Shown piece after piece: positions 1 through 6,646 of a stretch of DNA of 15,964 nt (position 1 is its first letter; each line of letters starts with the position of its first letter). The notes beneath the pieces are model-generated. The model was not told the DNA's origin and did not search any database. It saw nothing but the letters and a program-made list of their open reading frames with translations. The stretch spans positions 1 through 15,964 of the forward strand of contig JABZIV010000039.1 of NCBI GenBank assembly GCA_015258095.1. The letters run 5' to 3'. Source of the DNA: Lachnospiraceae bacterium (lineage in GTDB: Bacteria > Bacillota > Clostridia > Lachnospirales > Lachnospiraceae). Made by a program: the position numbers and the translations under genes.

Positions 1-545
1 TAGTAAAGACAGGGTCTTGCAAGCGGTTTCTCTTCCGAAAAAATTTTATTACAGTTCCGAATATGTAAAGTTTTTCGAAGAAGCTCAATCCCTTCCCGCA
101 CCTGTTCAACAGTAGTATAAGGCCCATAATACTTTGAACGTTTATTTCTTTTCGACCGGGTGATAAACAGCCTGGGATAATCTTCCTCCACACTGAATCG
201 TATATAGGGGTAGCTTTTATCATCTTTTAAAACGGTGTTATACCTCGGTTTGTTCTCCTTAATCAAATTGGATTCCAAAACCAGCGCTTCCAGTTCGGAA
301 TCTACCACAATATACTCAAAACGCTGAATCTGAGAAACCATCTGCTGAATCTTTATGGATTTTTTATACGACTTTTGAAAATACTGTTTTACACGATTAC
401 GAAGATTTTTTGCTTTCCCCACATAGATAATCTCATCCATCGGGCCATGCATTAAATAAACTCCCGGAAGACGCGGGAGTTTTTTGAGTTCTTCTGGGAT
501 ATTAAATTCAGCTTCCTTTTTTTGATAATCCGGATTATCCACCAT
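1..545 (-). CDS. uvrC: UvrABC excinuclease subunit C, N-terminal part (runs off the left edge)
   Basis: UvrC makes both incisions around a bulky DNA lesion after UvrA/UvrB have found it. About 181 codons are visible, from an ATG at 545. The protein opens MVDNPDYQKKEAEFNIPEEL and goes straight into a GIY-YIG nuclease domain: LPRLPGVYLMHG, then IIYVGKAKNLRNRVKQYF, then the ENKPRYN and SYPYIRF blocks and YYGPY. The visible part ends with the LRKTLHIRNC and RPCLY segments that normally follow this nuclease domain. The UVR, endonuclease and HhH domains would lie outside the window. The ATG overlaps the last 11 bases of the upstream lipoprotein gene, and an AAGGAG lies 9 bases before it inside that gene, so the two are probably translated from one mRNA. 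The family call is firm; completeness cannot be judged. Confidence 0.95.
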   Translation of the reverse strand, partial: MVDNPDYQKKEAEFNIPEELKKLPRLPGVYLMHGPMDEIIYVGKAKNLRNRVKQYFQKSYKKSIKIQQMVSQIQRFEYIVVDSELEALVLESNLIKENKPRYNTVLKDDKSYPYIRFSVEEDYPRLFITRSKRNKRSKYYGPYTTVEQVREGIELLRKTLHIRNCNKIFSEEKPLARPCLY

Positions 546-1884
546 TCTGCTTTTCTCCTTGTGCAGGTTCAGCACTCTGCGTGATTGTCTCGTCTTTACG
601 CTCTTTTTCTCTTTTTGCCTCTTCCTGTTCTGCTTCTTCTTTCGATAAGAAGCAGGAAAAATCATAATTATTCGATGCATTCCAAATCAGCCATTCATCA
701 TAACCGCTATCATAAACAGCCTGAATCTCGGCACGAATTTCTTCTTTTCCGTAGGGAATATAATGCTCGAGATACGAAGCGGTAAAGCCTTGCAACCAGG
801 GACGGATACTTGCCCGGTATGCACCGTTCTCCGTCTCTAAAGACAGCGCTTTCCGGGAGGCAAATAAAGCCCCCTGGATCGTCTTATAAGGCTCCGTATC
901 CGGATAGGCAATACCAAAATTGCCGTTTCCGTAATGAGACGGATAAATCATCGGACACATATAGTCCACAGCGGAAGCCATAACAGAGTAGTCTTGCCCT
1001 ACCGCCATGCTGTCCACATAAGAACCGATGATGGTTCCGAATACATCCGTAGAGAAAAATTCCTGTTTTTTCGCCATCCGGTCAGACATAAACTGAACAA
1101 ACTCGGTAATAATCTTGGTTTTGTCCGTCTTTGCCTCCTCCGGATAAACGACATCCTTCATCCCTTTTTCCGTACAAAAACGAACGTAGTCCAACTGCAC
1201 TTCGTCGAAACCGTCATCCGCACAACTTTCCGCAATGGAAGCAATATACTCCCAATAATCCTTCTGGTAAGGATTCACCCAGCATAGTCCATTGCTGTCC
1301 TGAAAAAGACTGCCGTCCGCTTTTTGGTTCATCCACTCCGGATGCTTGGTACCAATATAGGGGTCACGGAAACAAACCAGTCGTGCAATCACATAGATTC
1401 CCCTCTCATGACAACGCTTTAATAAAGCCGGCATATCCTTAATCCCGTTTATACTTGCCCCGTTTTGCTCGACAAGACTGTTCTTCATCTTATAGCTGAT
1501 TCGTCCCTGGTCATTTTTGATATCCAGAACGATGGCATTCAACTCCGTTCCCTGCATGCCGTCGAGAATCTTATCCATACGCTCGGAACCGGCTGTATTA
1601 TCCGTAATATAAATGCCTCGCACTTTTTTTCTTTCTTTTTCTACCTTCGTTTTCTTCCAAACGAGCGCTTCTTTCGCCTTTTCCTCTTCCTCCAGTCTGG
1701 CTTTTTCCGCCATACTTTCTTCTACCAAAGACTGCTGGAAAGCCGCCTTTTCCTGCACCTCCGATTCATATTGCTTTAACTCGGGGGTCTTGTTGACTTT
1801 GTACTTCAACGGCGCTTTATTTCCGCACGCAAAAAGAAAGTAAACTGATAAGAAAATAAGCAAAAGAATGGACTTCCTTTTCAT
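535..1884 (-). CDS. Putative glycoside hydrolase lipoprotein (DUF4015 / GHL13 type)
   Basis: This is a 449-residue predicted lipoprotein. Residues 1-20 form a type II signal peptide: basic start MKRK, a hydrophobic stretch, and the lipobox LFAC with C20 as the lipidated cysteine. Residues of about 35-88 are a highly charged Glu/Lys-rich, probably coiled-coil spacer. From about residue 88 the sequence matches the DUF4015 putative glycosyl hydrolase family: VRGIYITDNTAGS, then ELNAIVLDIKNDQGRISY, GFDEVQLDYVRF, STDVFGTIIGSY and CPMIYPSHYGNGNFGI. These are TIM-barrel-type blocks with conserved acidic residues. The C-terminal 30 or so residues are again charged. It should sit on the outer face of the membrane and act on a cell-wall or extracellular glycan; the substrate is unknown to me. 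GGGAGG lies just before the ATG, and a near-consensus promoter lies at 1917-1944. uvrC overlaps its 3' end. Confidence 0.85.
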   Translation of the reverse strand: MKRKSILLLIFLSVYFLFACGNKAPLKYKVNKTPELKQYESEVQEKAAFQQSLVEESMAEKARLEEEEKAKEALVWKKTKVEKERKKVRGIYITDNTAGSERMDKILDGMQGTELNAIVLDIKNDQGRISYKMKNSLVEQNGASINGIKDMPALLKRCHERGIYVIARLVCFRDPYIGTKHPEWMNQKADGSLFQDSNGLCWVNPYQKDYWEYIASIAESCADDGFDEVQLDYVRFCTEKGMKDVVYPEEAKTDKTKIITEFVQFMSDRMAKKQEFFSTDVFGTIIGSYVDSMAVGQDYSVMASAVDYMCPMIYPSHYGNGNFGIAYPDTEPYKTIQGALFASRKALSLETENGAYRASIRPWLQGFTASYLEHYIPYGKEEIRAEIQAVYDSGYDEWLIWNASNNYDFSCFLSKEEAEQEEAKREKERKDETITQSAEPAQGEKQNGG

Positions 1885-1916
1885 AAGCCTCCCACTTTTA
1901 TCGAAAATCTAGTCCG

Positions 1917-1944
1917 ATTATACCACTTTACCACTCTATTTCAA
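1917..1944 (-). promoter_or_regulatory. Sigma-A type promoter for the lipoprotein-uvrC transcript
   Basis: On the minus strand, TTGAAA (1939-1944) and TATAAT (1917-1922) are separated by 16 bases, with TGG directly before the -10 (extended -10). It lies about 30 bases upstream of the lipoprotein ATG. A GTGGTA motif occurs twice, the second copy running into the -10. This is the best-matching promoter in the window. Confidence 0.8.
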
Positions 1945-2009
1945 GAAATTTTGGGAAACGACAAAAGAGCGTCAGCACGAAAATAAAAAAATAATGCCGC
2001 TTAAGCTAT

Positions 2010-2050
2010 AAAAAAGAGTTATAAGGAAATACCTAATCCTTATAACTCTT
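2010..2050 (-). terminator. Intrinsic terminator after the flavodiiron gene
   Basis: Minus-strand RNA forms a 14-bp perfect stem (2014-2027 with 2037-2050) with a 9-nt loop, followed by a run of U (2015-2010). It lies about 90 bases beyond the flavodiiron stop codon and separates that transcript from the lipoprotein promoter. Confidence 0.85.
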
Positions 2051-2141
2051 CCTAAGCGAGATTCTATACTTCACGCCTTGCTATGAACGCCTTCATACAG
2101 ACGGAAAAATAAACGAATCCCGATTCTTCGTCCCTTACAGT

Positions 2142-3356
2142 TTACAGCGCCTTTTGATAATCTTCCGTTACGGCATCCGCCATTTTTTCCAGAGCCTCCA
2201 TGCTGACCGCTGCCGACTTGATGGTCAGGGGTTCTCCGATATAGGTCATATCCTTCATCTTATCCAGAATTTCCTTCACAAGCTTCGCACTCTGCGGTGC
2301 CCAGGTACCGTTCTCCAAAATAGCGACTTTCCGGTTCTGTACATTTAAATTCTTCATATCAGTAAGCAAGCTCTCCATCTTCGGGAAGAGCCCGTTGTTA
2401 TAGGTCGTCGCCGCAAAGACAAGATGGCTCGCACGGAAAACCTCCGCAATCAGATACGAGCAATCCGTTTTAGAGACATCATAAATCTTACAGTTTCGCA
2501 CCCCTTTTTCCCCGAGGCGCATTGCAAAATGGTTCACAACGGACTCGGTATTGCCATAAACGGAATTGTAAATAATCACAACCGCTGTTTCTTCCGGAAC
2601 ATAACGGGACCAGAGATCATACTTCTCTAAAATAAAAGCACTTTCTTCCTGCCAAATCGGACCGTGAAGCGGACAAATCATCTTAATGGAGGGTAAAGCG
2701 GCTGCCTTTTTTAAGGCCATCTGGGTCTGCGTGCCGTATTTTCCAACAATATTGGCATAATAGCGTCTTGCATCATCCAAAAAATCCTTTGCTTTATAAT
2801 CCAGCTCTTTTGCAAAAATGTTGCCGTTATTACAGCCGAATACACCGAAGGCATCCGCAGAAAACAATATGCCATCTGCCTCATCATAGGAGAACATCAC
2901 TTCAGGCCAATGCACCATGGGTGCAAAAAGAAACTTATACTGATGCTTTCCAAAAGAAAACTCTTCGCCGTCCTTTACCACGACCTTCCGTTCCTCCGGA
3001 ATCGTCAAAGAAAAGAACTGCTCTAAAATCTGAAAAGTCTTGCTGTTCGAAATAATGGATAAGCCCGGAAATCTCCTGTAAAGTTCTTCAATGCACCCGC
3101 AATGATCGGGTTCCATGTGATGAATCAAGAGATAATCCAGTTTTCTTCCCGATAAGGCGTGCTCCAGATTTTGAAAAAACTGTGTCGCTACTGTCTGATC
3201 ACAAGTATCCATCAAAACCGTTTTTTCATCTAAAAGTAAATAAGAATTGTATGTTACGCCTCTTTCCAACGGAAAAATATTCTCAAAGAGAGGGATTCTC
3301 CTATCCTCTACCCCTACATACACCAAATCTTCTTTAATCTTTCTGCATGAATACAT
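2142..3356 (-). CDS. fprA: Flavodiiron protein (A-type flavoprotein; O2/NO reductase)
   Basis: Cytoplasmic flavodiiron proteins reduce O2 to water and/or NO to N2O and protect anaerobes. The 404 residues show the two standard domains. Residues 1-250 are a metallo-beta-lactamase-like diiron domain with the ligand motif H80-x-E82-x-D84-H85 (HMEPDH), H149 (MVHWPE), D168 (SADAFG) and H231 (PLHGPIW), so a full diiron set is present. Residues from about 258 to the end are a flavodoxin domain opening VVIIYNSVYGNTE, the FMN-phosphate loop. There is no fused rubredoxin or flavin-reductase domain, so this is a class A enzyme, and the separate rubredoxin just upstream is the obvious electron donor. AGGAG precedes the ATG; the gap to the rubredoxin gene is 60 bases. 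Whether O2 or NO is the main substrate cannot be told from sequence. Confidence 0.95.
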   Translation of the reverse strand: MYSCRKIKEDLVYVGVEDRRIPLFENIFPLERGVTYNSYLLLDEKTVLMDTCDQTVATQFFQNLEHALSGRKLDYLLIHHMEPDHCGCIEELYRRFPGLSIISNSKTFQILEQFFSLTIPEERKVVVKDGEEFSFGKHQYKFLFAPMVHWPEVMFSYDEADGILFSADAFGVFGCNNGNIFAKELDYKAKDFLDDARRYYANIVGKYGTQTQMALKKAAALPSIKMICPLHGPIWQEESAFILEKYDLWSRYVPEETAVVIIYNSVYGNTESVVNHFAMRLGEKGVRNCKIYDVSKTDCSYLIAEVFRASHLVFAATTYNNGLFPKMESLLTDMKNLNVQNRKVAILENGTWAPQSAKLVKEILDKMKDMTYIGEPLTIKSAAVSMEALEKMADAVTEDYQKAL

Positions 3357-3416
3357 CTTATCCTACTCCTCTGACGATGCAAATGCGCTCAACCCTCTGT
3401 TCTACTAAAACTTCTT

Positions 3417-3581
3417 TTAGTCCTCTGACGGCTCAAACTGATCCTTCCCTACTCCGCAAAGAGGGCATACGAAATCATCCGGTACATCCTCCCAAGCAGT
3501 TCCCGCAGCAACGCCCGCGCTCTCCTCGCCTACTTCAGGATCGTAAATATAGCCGCAAACAGTACATACATATTTCTTCAT
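3417..3581 (-). CDS. Rubredoxin
   Basis: This is a 54-residue rubredoxin, a one-iron electron carrier. The iron ligands are C6-x-x-C9-G and C39-x-x-C42-G, in CTVCGYIYDP and CPLCGVGKDQF; the aromatic core residues Y4, Y11, Y13, W30 and F37 are also present. I place the start at 3581 (MKKYVC) rather than at an upstream in-frame ATG at 3602, because AAGGAG lies at the right distance from 3581 and falls inside any longer version. It is the first gene of a two-gene unit with the flavodiiron protein and most likely delivers electrons from an NAD(P)H:rubredoxin oxidoreductase to it; no such reductase is in the window. Confidence 0.96.
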   Translation of the reverse strand: MKKYVCTVCGYIYDPEVGEESAGVAAGTAWEDVPDDFVCPLCGVGKDQFEPSED

Positions 3582-3610
3582 CTTAATCTCCTTTTCAAAC
3601 AAACTCTATT

Positions 3611-3622
3611 GAACTTAAGTTC
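3611..3622. promoter_or_regulatory. 12-bp perfect palindrome, candidate operator of the rubredoxin-flavodiiron unit
   Basis: GAACTTAAGTTC is a perfect inverted repeat without spacer. It lies about 30 bases before the rubredoxin ATG and about 20 bases downstream of the likely -10, where a bound repressor would block transcription. Its lack of a loop makes an RNA hairpin unlikely. The regulator is unknown; the motif is not an obvious Rex or PerR box. Confidence 0.4.
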
Positions 3623-3641
3623 TGTGCCGAAACACGCTCGT

Positions 3642-3670
3642 ATACTATCATCAGATTGTGCGCAAGTCCA
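3642..3670 (-). promoter_or_regulatory. Probable promoter of the rubredoxin-flavodiiron unit
   Basis: The minus strand carries TGGACT (3665-3670), 17 bases, then TAGTAT (3642-3647), preceded by TGA (extended -10). An alternative reading is TTGCGC with a 15-base spacer to TATACG. Both readings place transcription start near 3635, between the rpmF terminator and the rubredoxin gene. The match is moderate. Confidence 0.5.
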
Positions 3671-3735
3671 GTGATTTTAGGAATAATTTTTGTTTTTTAA
3701 GAAAATCAAAAAAGAGATGAACGAAGAGACAGAAC

Positions 3736-3767
3736 AAAAAAAGAAGAGGACTCTTGCAAGTCCTCTT
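3736..3767 (-). terminator. Intrinsic terminator after rpmF
   Basis: Minus-strand RNA has a 9-bp GC-containing stem (AAGAGGACT with AGTCCTCTT, 3759-3767 and 3744-3752), a 6-nt loop, one C and then seven U (3742-3736). It starts just after the L32 stop codon. Confidence 0.9.
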
Positions 3768-3780
3768 ACTCTTATTGCTC

Positions 3781-3963
3781 TTAGTCCTCTACTTTAACAA
3801 TCTCACGCTTATTGTAAGATCCGCATGCTTTGCACACTCTATGAGGCATAACAAGCGCACCGCACTTGGAACACTTTACCAGGTTTGTTGCCCCCATCTT
3901 CCAATTGGCTCTTCTGCTGTCTCTACGCGCCTTGGACGATTTATTTTTTGGACAAATAGACAT
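3781..3963 (-). CDS. rpmF: 50S ribosomal protein L32
   Basis: This 60-residue protein of the large ribosomal subunit opens MSICPKNKSSKARR and has RRANWKMGATN, as in clostridial L32. It is the zinc-binding (C+) form, with a zinc ribbon of C31-x-x-C34 (CSKCG) and C44-x-x-C47 (CKACG). GGGAGGTG precedes the ATG. In many bacteria rpmF directly follows yceD (DUF177); here the 180 bases between ackA and rpmF hold no such gene, and instead a likely promoter and a structured leader. A strong terminator follows the stop, so rpmF looks like a transcription unit of its own, perhaps with some read-through from ackA. Confidence 0.97.
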   Translation of the reverse strand: MSICPKNKSSKARRDSRRANWKMGATNLVKCSKCGALVMPHRVCKACGSYNKREIVKVED

Positions 3964-3982
3964 CTTTACACCTCCCGTCTTA

Positions 3983-4073
3983 ACCGAATGGACTTCGGTA
4001 GAATTTCATGCTTTTATAGTCGCACAGGCCCTTCCCTATGCTTCTTACGGGAATAATTTATGTTTCGTCCCGT
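3983..4073 (-). promoter_or_regulatory. Structured 5' leader of rpmF (candidate cis-regulatory RNA)
   Basis: If transcription starts near 4086 the rpmF leader is about 120 nt. It contains two perfect 6-bp stems: ACGGGA/TCCCGT (4047-4052 with 4068-4073, 15-nt loop) and ACCGAA/TTCGGT (3983-3988 with 3994-3999, 5-nt loop), the second ending close to the ribosome binding site. I do not recognise a known riboswitch or ribosomal-protein leader. Autoregulation by L32 is only a possibility. Confidence 0.35.
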
Positions 4074-4092
4074 CGAAAAACACACTCATGAT

Positions 4093-4121
4093 AAAATACA
4101 CTATCTTCCTGCAAAAAGCAA
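4093..4121 (-). promoter_or_regulatory. Probable rpmF promoter
   Basis: The minus strand carries TTGCTT (4116-4121), 17 bases, then TATTTT (4093-4098), in the ackA-rpmF gap. No terminator hairpin is visible between ackA and this site, so rpmF may also receive read-through. Confidence 0.45.
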
Positions 4122-4143
4122 GCAAAAATTTATAAATCCATAC

Positions 4144-5337
4144 TTACTCTGTAAGACGCTTTGTGTCTCTTGCAATGGCAAGCTCTTCATTTGTCGGGAT
4201 AAGGAAAATCTTCACTTTGGAATCATCCGACGAAATCAAAGCTTCTTTGCCTCTTACATCATTTCTTTCCGGATCAATCTTTGCACCGAGGAAACCGAGG
4301 TACTGTTCCACTACAAGCTTTCTCGTTGTTTTATCATTCTCGCCGACTCCCGCCGTGAAAGCGATGGCGTCCACACCGTTCATCGCCGCAGCGTAAGCGC
4401 CGATATACTTGGCAACTCTGTAGCGAAAAGCATCCAGGGCAACTTCCGCCATGTGATTTCCTTCTGCGGCAGCCTTCTCTACATCACGGAAATCGGAAGA
4501 AACACCGGTCATGCCCAGAACACCGGACTTTTTATTTAAGATGTTCAGCACTTCATCAACCGTACGGTTCTCATGATTCGCAATAAACTGGATGACCGCT
4601 CCATCGATGTCTCCGGAACGGGTACCCATGATAAGACCTTCCAACGGGGTAAGTCCCATAGAAGTATCTACCGCTTTTCCTCCGATAGACGCAGAGATGG
4701 AGGCTCCGTTTCCCAGGTGGCAAACAATGACTTTCGCCTTATCCTTGTCCAGTCCTCCAAAACGAATGGTTTCCCTCGATACATAAGCATGGCTGGTTCC
4801 ATGGAAACCATAGCGACGAATGGCATACTTCTCGTAATACTCTGTCGGAATCGCATAGTAATAGGCTTTCTCCGGAAGGGTCATACCGAAAGTGGTATCA
4901 AATACAGCTACATTTTTCTTACCGGGAACAACCTTTTCACAGGCCTCAATGCCCATAAGATTCGCCGGATTATGCAATGGTCCGAGGTCGAAGCATTCCC
5001 GTATCACTTCCTTTACCTCTTCGTTTACAACGATACTCTCCGTGAATTTATTGCCGCCGTGGAGCACTCTATGTCCGATAGCGGATATCTCGTCTACCGA
5101 CTTTACCACGCCGTGTTCGCCCGTCAAAGCATCAAAAACCAGTTTCACCGCTACGGAGTGATCCGGCATATCCTGTTCTACGATATACTCTTCTCTTCCC
5201 GGTACCTCATGTTTCATACGAGAACCCGGAATTCCGATACGCTCACAAAGTCCCTTTGCCAGTACCTTCTCTCCATCCATATCCATGAGCTGATACTTCA
5301 AAGAAGAGGATCCACAATTGATTACTAAAATTTTCAT
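4144..5337 (-). CDS. ackA: Acetate kinase
   Basis: The enzyme converts acetyl phosphate plus ADP to acetate plus ATP, the energy-yielding last step of acetate fermentation, in the cytoplasm. The 397 residues match the family's usual length of about 400. Visible ASKHA-family motifs are N7-C-G-S-S-S-L-K14 at the start (phosphate 1 loop), GHRVLHGG with the substrate-binding Arg, VFDTTFGMTLP with the catalytic Asp, RRYGFHGTSH, CHLGNGASISA, GTRSGDIDGA with the catalytic Arg, and NEELAIARDT near the C-terminus with the metal-binding Glu. GGAGG precedes the ATG. pta lies 133 bases upstream on the same strand with no terminator in between, so the pair is most likely co-transcribed from the promoter ahead of pta. 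Confidence 0.98.
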   Translation of the reverse strand: MKILVINCGSSSLKYQLMDMDGEKVLAKGLCERIGIPGSRMKHEVPGREEYIVEQDMPDHSVAVKLVFDALTGEHGVVKSVDEISAIGHRVLHGGNKFTESIVVNEEVKEVIRECFDLGPLHNPANLMGIEACEKVVPGKKNVAVFDTTFGMTLPEKAYYYAIPTEYYEKYAIRRYGFHGTSHAYVSRETIRFGGLDKDKAKVIVCHLGNGASISASIGGKAVDTSMGLTPLEGLIMGTRSGDIDGAVIQFIANHENRTVDEVLNILNKKSGVLGMTGVSSDFRDVEKAAAEGNHMAEVALDAFRYRVAKYIGAYAAAMNGVDAIAFTAGVGENDKTTRKLVVEQYLGFLGAKIDPERNDVRGKEALISSDDSKVKIFLIPTNEELAIARDTKRLTE

Positions 5338-5470
5338 ACTTCCTCCAAAATCATTCCGGTTCGCCTCTGTTCCTCTTCCTGCAAAGTCCCATTACGAACC
5401 TTTCGTCATGCTTCTCTACTGCGCCGTAAAAGCCGGCAAATTCCTGTCCGATTATGCACGGAAAGAAACT

Positions 5471-6475
5471 TTAATCATATAACTGACACTGCACAGCGGT
5501 AATAGCAACTACCCCAACGATGTCTTCCGCACTGCATCCTCTGGAGAGGTCGTTTACCGGTCTTGCAATTCCCTGTGTCATAGGTCCGTATGCCTCCGCC
5601 TTTGCCAATCTCTGCACAAGCTTATAACCGATGTTGCCCGCATCAAGATTCGGGAAAATCAGCGTGTTGGCCTTTCCTGCAACAGGGGAAGACGGTGCCT
5701 TCAACTCCGCCACGGAAGAAACGAGTGCCGCATCAAGCTGCAATTCCCCGTCGACGAGCAAATCCGGATTGTTCTCTTTCGCAATCTTCGTTGCTTCCTG
5801 CACCTTTGTAACATCCTCATGCTTTGCAGAACCCATCGTAGAGTAGGAAAGCATGGCGACTTTCGGCTCTGCGCCAACCAGGAAACGGAAAGACTCGGCG
5901 GACGACTCCGCAATAGCGGCAAGCTCTTCCGCTGTCGGATTCTGATTCAGCCCACAGTCAGAGAAGACAAAGGTTCCGTTCTCTCCGTAAGCACAATCCG
6001 GTACAACCATAACGAAAAAGGCGGAAACAATCTTGGTACCCGGTTTCGTCTTCAAAATCTGTAAAGAAGGACGAAGCGTATCCGCTGTGGAGTGGCAAGC
6101 TCCGGAAACCAAACCGTCTGCATCCCCTTTCTTTACCATCATAACTCCATAATAGGTATTGTTTTCGCTCAGTAACTTTCTTGCCTCTTCCTCTGTCATC
6201 CCCTTGGCTTTTCTGAGTTCTACCAGGGTTGCCACATAATCCTCCAAAGAAGGGGACGTCTTCGGATCAACAACAGGAATACCGGAGAGGTCAAAACCAT
6301 AGTCTTGCGCATCCTTCTCTACCTTTTTCGGATCACCGAGAAGCACAAGGTTTGCAAATCCTTCCTTCTTAATCTGCATAGCCGCTTCCAAAGTTCTCTT
6401 ATCTTCCGCTTCCGGAAGCACAATGGTTCTCTTTTTTGCTTTTGCCTTGCGTTTTACATCCTCAATAAATGACAT
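5471..6475 (-). CDS. pta: Phosphate acetyltransferase
   Basis: Pta converts acetyl-CoA plus phosphate to acetyl phosphate plus CoA, feeding AckA. At 334 residues it is the short, single-domain class I form, lacking the N-terminal regulatory domains of the enterobacterial enzyme. Family blocks are KKRTIVLPEAEDKRTL, DADGLVSGACHSTADTLRP (short pieces of the active-site region), SYSTMGSAKHEDV, LLVDGELQLDAALV, NTLIFPNLDAGNIGYK and AYGPMTQGIARPVNDLSRG, all intact. It starts its own transcript: a terminator ends the darA operon upstream, followed by an extended -10 promoter, a cre-like box and a short hairpin leader. Its neighbours on either side (ackA, and further upstream tmcAL and coaE) share acetate or CoA as substrate. 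Confidence 0.98.
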   Translation of the reverse strand: MSFIEDVKRKAKAKKRTIVLPEAEDKRTLEAAMQIKKEGFANLVLLGDPKKVEKDAQDYGFDLSGIPVVDPKTSPSLEDYVATLVELRKAKGMTEEEARKLLSENNTYYGVMMVKKGDADGLVSGACHSTADTLRPSLQILKTKPGTKIVSAFFVMVVPDCAYGENGTFVFSDCGLNQNPTAEELAAIAESSAESFRFLVGAEPKVAMLSYSTMGSAKHEDVTKVQEATKIAKENNPDLLVDGELQLDAALVSSVAELKAPSSPVAGKANTLIFPNLDAGNIGYKLVQRLAKAEAYGPMTQGIARPVNDLSRGCSAEDIVGVVAITAVQCQLYD

Positions 6476-6506
6476 ATCTTCCTTCTTTCTGTTCTTAAAT
6501 AAAATC

Positions 6507-6541
6507 TACGACAAAAAAGAATCCACGAAACTTTCGTCGTA
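6507..6541 (-). promoter_or_regulatory. Hairpin in the pta leader RNA
   Basis: In the minus-strand RNA, 6531-6541 pairs with 6507-6517 (11 bp including two G-U pairs) around a 13-nt loop. A competing perfect inverted repeat, ACGAAA-C-TTTCGT, lies at 6525-6537. The hairpin would begin within the first ten or so nucleotides of the transcript. A 5' stabilising stem is one reading and an operator another. Confidence 0.4.
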
Positions 6542-6555
6542 ACAAAACGTTTTCA
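6542..6555 (-). promoter_or_regulatory. cre-like CcpA-binding box at the pta start of transcription
   Basis: TGAAAACGTTTTGT matches the cre consensus TGWNANCGNTNWCA at 12 of 14 positions including the central CG; only the last CA is missed. The box begins on the last base of the -10 and covers the expected start of transcription. In Bacillus subtilis, pta and ackA are activated by CcpA from cre sites upstream of the promoter; this position would fit repression instead. No ccpA gene is in the window. Confidence 0.5.
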
Positions 6556-6583
6556 TTATAGCAAAGGAATACATTTTTAAAAA
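6555..6583 (-). promoter_or_regulatory. Extended -10 promoter for pta-ackA
   Basis: The minus strand carries a consensus TATAAT (6555-6560) preceded by TGC. The -35 at 17-base spacing is TTTTTA (6578-6583), a weak match that overlaps the U-run of the darA terminator. The extended -10 probably compensates. Confidence 0.7.
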
Positions 6584-6632
6584 GAGAAAGAGGAAAAAAG
6601 AAATAATAATCTCGTTTCTCTCTCCTCTTTCT
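6579..6632 (-). terminator. Intrinsic terminator after darA
   Basis: Minus-strand RNA pairs AGAAAGAGGA (6623-6632) with TCCTCTTTCT (6585-6594), 10 bp. A further inner AGAAA/TTTCT pairing is possible, and CUUUUU follows (6584-6579). It begins about 15 bases past the darA stop and ends the polA-to-darA operon. Confidence 0.75.
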
Positions 6633-6646
6633 TAAAAATATCCAAT

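Noticed and set aside
2110..2135. Small hairpin (ACGAA/TTCGT) with a T-rich tail right after the flavodiiron stop
   Set aside because: Only 5 AU-rich pairs; the 14-bp hairpin at 2010-2050 is far better placed to terminate.
4573..5328. 251-codon plus-strand ORF opposite ackA
   Set aside because: It lies wholly inside the antisense of a clear acetate kinase gene, has no recognisable domain and no good ribosome binding site.
5338..5470. pta-ackA gap of 133 bases as a possible small gene, promoter or riboswitch
   Set aside because: I find no ORF with a ribosome binding site, no credible -35/-10 pair and only a 4-bp GCCG/CGGC stem.
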